The notes under the pieces are model-generated. The model ran no database searches. It saw nothing but the letters and a program-made list of their open reading frames with translations, and was not told where the DNA came from. This document shows, piece after piece, positions 56,090-59,824 of a stretch of 59,824 bases of DNA (positions within the stretch are counted from its first letter, which is position 1; each line of letters opens with the position of its first letter). This DNA comes from an uncultured Pseudanabaenaceae cyanobacterium (GTDB lineage: Bacteria > Cyanobacteriota > Cyanobacteriia > PCC-9006 > JAAUQQ01): positions 1 to 59,824 of the forward strand of contig CALLAT010000028.1 in the NCBI GenBank assembly GCA_938002085.1, written 5' to 3'. The translations under genes were made by a program, and so were the position numbers.

Positions 56090-57919
56090 ATGCTCCAGTT
56101 TATTAAGACCGTTGTTGCCACCGTTGTGGGCCTGATTCTCTTCACAGTCCTGGGGGCTGTTGGGTTAACCGCTTTGGTCATGACCGCTGCGAATACGGAA
56201 CCAGAAACCCCCAAGGCTCGCAAAAAGACGGTTTTGGTCTACGACCTCAGCACCCAGGTGCAGGACACGCCCACGGGAGAAAGTATTTTTGCGGGGGGCT
56301 ATTTACCTGACTCCAGCTTGGCGCTGCGGAGCGTGACTCAGGCGATCGAGGCGGCTGCGGAAGACGAGAAGATTGTGGCGCTTTATCTCCAAGGGGGAGC
56401 AGGGGCCGGGGGAGGTGGCTTTGGCAGCATGGCGGAAATTCGCAAGGCGCTTCAGCTGTTTCGAGAGGCGGGTAAGCCGATCTTTGCCTATGACAGTGAC
56501 TGGAGCGAGATGGAATATTTCCTTGGCTCCGTAGCAAATACCATCGCAATTGACCCGATTGGCGATATGGCCATGGATGGTTTTAGCGCTGAGGTGAGAT
56601 TCTATGCGGGTGCCTTAGAGAAATATGGGGTGGGGATGCAGGTGATCCGAGTGGGCAAGTTTAAGTCCGCTGTGGAACCGTTTCTGAATAAGTCTTTGAG
56701 TGCGGAGAATCGCAAGCAAACCGAGGCCTTGATTGGCAGCTTGTGGAGTAATTTCTTGGTCACAGTAGCGGAAAATCGCGATGTGACCGTAGCGGATTTG
56801 CAAGGCATTGCGAATAAGACCGGAACATTGACAGCGCAAGAGGCGCTGGAGAAAAAGCTGGTAGATCGGGTGGCCTATGCCGATGAGATTGCGGATGAGC
56901 TGAAGCGGCTCACTGATGTTGATGACGATGAGGCTTTCCGGGAGACTAGCCTTGGGGAGTATGTTTCTTTTCGTGAGGAACGTCAGAAAGGTAAGGGAGG
57001 AGCATCTGAGGGCGATCGCATTGCAGTCCTTTACATGGAAGGGGAAATCATCAGTGGGTCCGGTTTTCGAGATGTGATCAGCAGCGAGAGCATGGTGCAG
57101 CAGCTGCGGAAGCTGCGCTTGGACGATGATATTAAGTCCGTGGTGCTGCGGGTGAATAGTCCGGGGGGGAGCGCGATCGCCTCTAGCCAAATTGGCCGTG
57201 AGGTCATTTTGCTGAAGGAAGTCAAGCCGGTGGTGGTTTCCATGGGGAACTATGCGGCATCCGGCGGCTATTGGATTGCGGCTCCGGCAAACAAGATTTT
57301 TGCGGAGCCGGGTACGATCACGGGCTCCATTGGCACCTACGGCTTGCTGCCCAATGTCCAGAAGCTGGCCAATGACAATGGCATTACCTGGGATGCAGTG
57401 AAAACTGCTCCCTTTGCCAATAGCGATACCATTGCACGACCTAAGACCACAGCGGAACTGGCGCTACGTCAGCGAACAGCCAATGCAATCTACAGCCGTT
57501 TCCTAGACCTCGTGGCGGAAGGTCGAGGAATGGAGCGTGAGGCGGTCGCTGAGGTCGCTGAGGGCCGTGTTTGGAGTGGGAGCAACGCTAAGGGGTTGGG
57601 ACTGGTAGATGAGCTGGGAGGTTTGGATGAGGCGATCGCCTCAGCGGCTGAGATAGCCGAACTAGAAGAGGGGGATTGGACTTTGCAGCAGTTCCCGGCT
57701 CCACGCAGCTTGGAAGAAGAGTTGATCGATGAGTTTTTCTCCGGTGCGCCTGCGACTCGCAGTCAGTTGCGAGCAGTGGCAGAGTCGCGTCAGCCGGGAT
57801 TGCCTGCATTTTGGGCCAAGCAGTTAGAGGCGGTGCAAGGCGACTTTGATCCGCTGCTGTACTTAAGCGATCCCAAAGGGCTCTATACGCGGCTGCCGTT
57901 TAACGTCGATATTCGCTAG
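56090..57919 (+). CDS. sppA: Signal peptide peptidase SppA (67-kDa type)
   Basis: The 609-residue membrane-bound serine peptidase degrades cleaved signal peptides; in cyanobacteria SppA proteins are also tied to light acclimation of antenna. An N-terminal helix (VVATVVGLILFTVLGAVGL) anchors two tandem ClpP-fold repeats. The catalytic Lys is Lys190 or Lys192 in RVGKFKSAVEPF of the first repeat, and the Ser is Ser391 in MGNYAASGGYWIA of the second, as in the E. coli protein. Ala/Gly-rich YLQGGAGAGGGGFGSMAE is a local oddity. It is convergent with the coiled-coil/coaD pair, and a REP-like repeat lies in the gap. Confidence 0.93.
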   Translation: MLQFIKTVVATVVGLILFTVLGAVGLTALVMTAANTEPETPKARKKTVLVYDLSTQVQDTPTGESIFAGGYLPDSSLALRSVTQAIEAAAEDEKIVALYLQGGAGAGGGGFGSMAEIRKALQLFREAGKPIFAYDSDWSEMEYFLGSVANTIAIDPIGDMAMDGFSAEVRFYAGALEKYGVGMQVIRVGKFKSAVEPFLNKSLSAENRKQTEALIGSLWSNFLVTVAENRDVTVADLQGIANKTGTLTAQEALEKKLVDRVAYADEIADELKRLTDVDDDEAFRETSLGEYVSFREERQKGKGGASEGDRIAVLYMEGEIISGSGFRDVISSESMVQQLRKLRLDDDIKSVVLRVNSPGGSAIASSQIGREVILLKEVKPVVVSMGNYAASGGYWIAAPANKIFAEPGTITGSIGTYGLLPNVQKLANDNGITWDAVKTAPFANSDTIARPKTTAELALRQRTANAIYSRFLDLVAEGRGMEREAVAEVAEGRVWSGSNAKGLGLVDELGGLDEAIASAAEIAELEEGDWTLQQFPAPRSLEEELIDEFFSGAPATRSQLRAVAESRQPGLPAFWAKQLEAVQGDFDPLLYLSDPKGLYTRLPFNVDIR

Positions 57920-57973
57920 GACCGTACAGTCAGGTGCCGATCTCGCGCCGACAGGAAAATTCTCCCCCCCCTG

Positions 57974-58042
57974 GTAGGGGCGGGGTTTTCCCGCCCAGGC
58001 TATGCAAATGCGCTGGCAAGGGCGGGAAGACCTCGCCCCTAC
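57974..58042. repeat. Single copy of the bipartite GC-rich palindromic repeat
   Basis: GTAGGGGCGGGGTTTTCCC opens the 69-bp element and GGCGGGAAGACCTCGCCCCTAC closes it, with inverted ends GTAGGGGCG and CGCCCCTAC. It lies between the convergent sppA and coiled-coil genes. Confidence 0.85.
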
Positions 58043-58061
58043 GGTTCATGACCCCGATTCT

Positions 58062-58673
58062 TTACTGCTGGCCCAACTGGTTGCGGCCGTTGCGAATGAT
58101 GCGCATCATTTCGTTGAGGCGCAGTTCCATGTCTTGCAACACCTTGTCAGCATATTCATCTGCACCACGCTGGATTTCTTCGCTTTCGTCAATCGCCGTG
58201 CGCCGCATAATCTCCAGATCCTGCTTGGCGTTCTCGCGAATCTGCTCTACTTCAGCCAAAACTTGTTCGCGCAGTCCTTCGCATTCCTGCTGGACCTGCT
58301 GGCGAATTTGCTTGGCCTCCATTTCCGCTTGGCGAACAATGCCTAACTCATCAGTGAGGTCCTGGGCGCGGGATTCAGCCCCAGCAATCAGCTGTCGTCC
58401 GTAGTTCTCGGCTTCGAGCACGACTTCTTCGCGACGACCGATGACTTCCTGGGCGACTTGGAACGCGCCAGGCAAGTTCAGCCGAATCATATCCAGTTGA
58501 TCGAGTAGCTGCTCCTCATCAATGAGGGTTTTTCCAGTGAGGGGCAGGCGAGGGCTATCGAGGATCATCTCCTCTAGCGCATTGAGCTCCTGCTGGATGT
58601 CAACCCCATCAAATTGCTCTACGGCAGGCTGGGCGACTGAGTTTACGGGTTGAGGGCCGGAGGGGCGCAGCAT
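58062..58673 (-). CDS. DivIVA-like or ATP-synthase-b-like coiled-coil protein
   Basis: The 203-residue protein has a short polar start, then [20 protein letters not shown], and a long coiled coil from about 90 to the end (for example [20 protein letters not shown]). This is like DivIVA-type or b-subunit-type stalk proteins, but no membrane anchor is present, so it may bind membrane by its N-terminus. A role in cell shape or envelope synthesis is only a guess. It overlaps the 3' end of coaD by 31 bp on the same strand and so is translationally coupled with it. Confidence 0.7.
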   Translation of the reverse strand: MLRPSGPQPVNSVAQPAVEQFDGVDIQQELNALEEMILDSPRLPLTGKTLIDEEQLLDQLDMIRLNLPGAFQVAQEVIGRREEVVLEAENYGRQLIAGAESRAQDLTDELGIVRQAEMEAKQIRQQVQQECEGLREQVLAEVEQIRENAKQDLEIMRRTAIDESEEIQRGADEYADKVLQDMELRLNEMMRIIRNGRNQLGQQ

Positions 58674-59137
58674 CGTTGGTAAATGTCTTTAGCGACGTGG
58701 GCGGGAACAAGATGGTCGACGGGGCCGCCAAATTTGGCGACTTCCTTGACCACACTACTACTTAGGAAACTATATTCGTTCGAGGTAGCCAGAAAAACCG
58801 TTTCAATATCTTCTGCCAGAGTTTTGTTGGTGTGAGCCATCTGTAGCTCCATCTCGAAATCCGAGAGCACCCGCAATCCCCGTAGAATAACCTGCGATTG
58901 GTTTGATTTTGCACAGTCTACTGTTAAGCCATCAAAACTGGCGACTCTGGCATTGGGAAGATGGGCGATCGCCTCCCCAATTTGGGCGATGCGCTCCTCC
59001 ATGGTGAAGAGGGGGCTTTTGTTGGGGTTGCGCAGGATGGCAATGGTGACCTGCTCAAACAGGCGGCAGCCTCGGGTCACGATGTCGAGGTGGCCGAGGG
59101 TGATGGGATCAAAACTGCCGGGATAGATGGCGTTCAT
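58643..59137 (-). CDS. coaD: Phosphopantetheine adenylyltransferase
   Basis: The 164-residue enzyme makes dephospho-CoA from 4'-phosphopantetheine and ATP, the next-to-last step of CoA synthesis. The nucleotidyltransferase motifs are [16 protein letters not shown] (TxGH type), [13 protein letters not shown] and the later [19 protein letters not shown] (ISSTxxR-like). [20 protein letters not shown] is the substrate loop. Length is normal. The downstream coiled-coil gene starts before its stop. Confidence 0.95.
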   Translation of the reverse strand: MNAIYPGSFDPITLGHLDIVTRGCRLFEQVTIAILRNPNKSPLFTMEERIAQIGEAIAHLPNARVASFDGLTVDCAKSNQSQVILRGLRVLSDFEMELQMAHTNKTLAEDIETVFLATSNEYSFLSSSVVKEVAKFGGPVDHLVPAHVAKDIYQRCCAPPALNP

Positions 59138-59279
59138 GGGGCGTTCTGGATTAAGCCGTCCTAGGACAGCAAGGTCGTCAGGGGTAAGATCTGATCTCTT
59201 CTCAGCCTAGGACAGTAGTCTACGGGGCGCAAAACGGGGGAGAATTAAGGGGTTTCCATTTGTAGAAGACGCTGATTCC

Positions 59280-59762
59280 ATGCTGGACGAACAAGCCAAA
59301 AAGACAATGCTGCGCAAGATCCCCCATGGACTTTACATCTGTGGTGTGAAGGATGGCGATGATGTGAATGGCTTTACAGCTAGCTGGGTGATGCAGGCGT
59401 CTTTTACGCCCCCTCTAGTTGTGAATTGTGTCAAGAATGATTCCAGTTCCCATGCCATGGTCAAGTCCAGCGGGGTCTTTGCCCTGAGTGTCTTGGAAGA
59501 TGGGCAGAAGGAGATGGCGGCGAAGTTCTTTAAGCCCCTGCGTCGGGCGGGCAACAAGTTTGAGGATGTGGAGTTTGAGATTGGCCCTGAGACTGGCTGT
59601 CCGGTAATTAAGGACAGTTTGGGCTACGTGGAATGCAAGGTTGTGGGCTCGGTTGAGCATGGCGACCACACCGTTTTTGTGGGTGAAGTTGTGGGCGCCG
59701 GTGTCCATCGCGAGGGCAAGGCGTTGAACCTAGAGACAACGGGTTGGAATTATGGTGGATAG
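59280..59762 (+). CDS. Flavin reductase family protein (FMN-binding split barrel)
   Basis: The 160-residue protein is of the flavin reductase-like family, with split-barrel motifs IPHGLYICGVKDGDDVNGFT, ASWVMQASFTPPLVVNCVKN and SHAMVKSSGVFALSVLEDGQ. Near the C-terminus, SVEHGDHTVFVGEVVGAGV is typical. Members bind FMN and reduce flavins with NAD(P)H or act as partners of flavodiiron proteins. Here it is stand-alone, with no fused domain, and the substrate is unknown. A REP-like element starts 9 bp after its stop codon. Confidence 0.88.
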   Translation: MLDEQAKKTMLRKIPHGLYICGVKDGDDVNGFTASWVMQASFTPPLVVNCVKNDSSSHAMVKSSGVFALSVLEDGQKEMAAKFFKPLRRAGNKFEDVEFEIGPETGCPVIKDSLGYVECKVVGSVEHGDHTVFVGEVVGAGVHREGKALNLETTGWNYGG

Positions 59763-59770
59763 GTGATGTC

Positions 59771-59824
59771 GCAGGGGCGGGGTCTTCCCGCCCGGCTGTG
59801 CAAGGCGTTCGCCAGGGCGGGAAG
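59771..59824. repeat. Bipartite GC-rich palindromic repeat, cut by the window edge
   Basis: GCAGGGGCGGGGTCTTCCCG opens the element, and GGGCGGGAAG near the edge matches the start of the closing half of the copy at 57974. The rest lies outside the window. Confidence 0.75.

Noticed and set aside
59160-59215. Direct repeat CCTAGGACAG (59160 and 59206) upstream of coaD
   Set aside because: Only 10 bp, two copies and no further context; could be chance or a small operator, so not called.

Overview
The window is chromosomal DNA from a cyanobacterium. It carries psbV (cytochrome c550 of photosystem II), an FtsH2-type thylakoid protease, an A2-type aa3 oxidase with its heme A pathway, several proteins confined to cyanobacteria and plastids (DUF1997, DUF2808, DUF3386, DUF5340 types), and many copies of the palindrome GCGATCGC (HIP1). 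The species is not identified. Most of the window is single-copy housekeeping sequence in short transcription units, often closed by long perfect-hairpin terminators.

Layout. 1-5.6 kb: a phosphonate-type binding protein running off the left edge, a small Pepco-type protein, a tandem block of GC-rich palindromic repeats beside a REP-associated (RAYT) transposase, an EF-G-like GTPase and a membrane protein. 5.6-10.4 kb: the glutathione-dependent formaldehyde pair (S-formylglutathione hydrolase and class III alcohol dehydrogenase), separated by an oppositely oriented acyltransferase. 10.5-17 kb: heme O and heme A synthases divergent from cytochrome oxidase subunits II, I and III. 17-19.5 kb: an HDAC-family deacetylase and two conserved unknowns. 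19.7-26.5 kb: a large chemoreceptor, a tyrosine recombinase-like protein, an AT-rich gap with a MITE-like inverted repeat, and a sensor-only relative of the chemoreceptor. 26.6-34.8 kb: a short DAHP synthase behind a leader, a WecG/TagA glycosyltransferase, DUF2808 and DUF1997 proteins, an SLC12-type transporter and an IS4-family element with intact ends. 34.8-48 kb: murE, a glutaredoxin-like protein, a response regulator, rpsD, moaA, a coiled-coil protein, trpC, lpdA, a SpoU methyltransferase, tRNA-Leu(CAG) and murA. 48-59.8 kb: psbV, ftsH, an acyl-CoA/ACP synthetase with ylqD, pdhC, sppA, a coiled-coil protein overlapping coaD, and a flavin reductase.

The strongest new observation is upstream of the DAHP synthase gene. 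An 18-codon reading frame, MTSTQHYNFFWFMEVHRK, carries Tyr, Phe, Phe, Trp and Phe. It is followed by a long hairpin whose 3' arm overlaps the 5' arm of an intrinsic terminator. This is the full layout of a ribosome-mediated attenuator sensing aromatic amino acids. The enzyme it precedes lacks the usual N-terminal regulatory domain, so control may have moved from protein to RNA.

Other points: a family of bipartite palindromes (GTAGGGGC...GCCCCTAC) at four loci, one beside a RAYT gene; an IS4 element that landed on the edge of one of these palindromes and left a 9-bp target duplication; a likely ATT start codon for murA; a chemoreceptor GAF domain that has lost its bilin cysteine; and several unexplained palindromes and hairpin-rich leaders.
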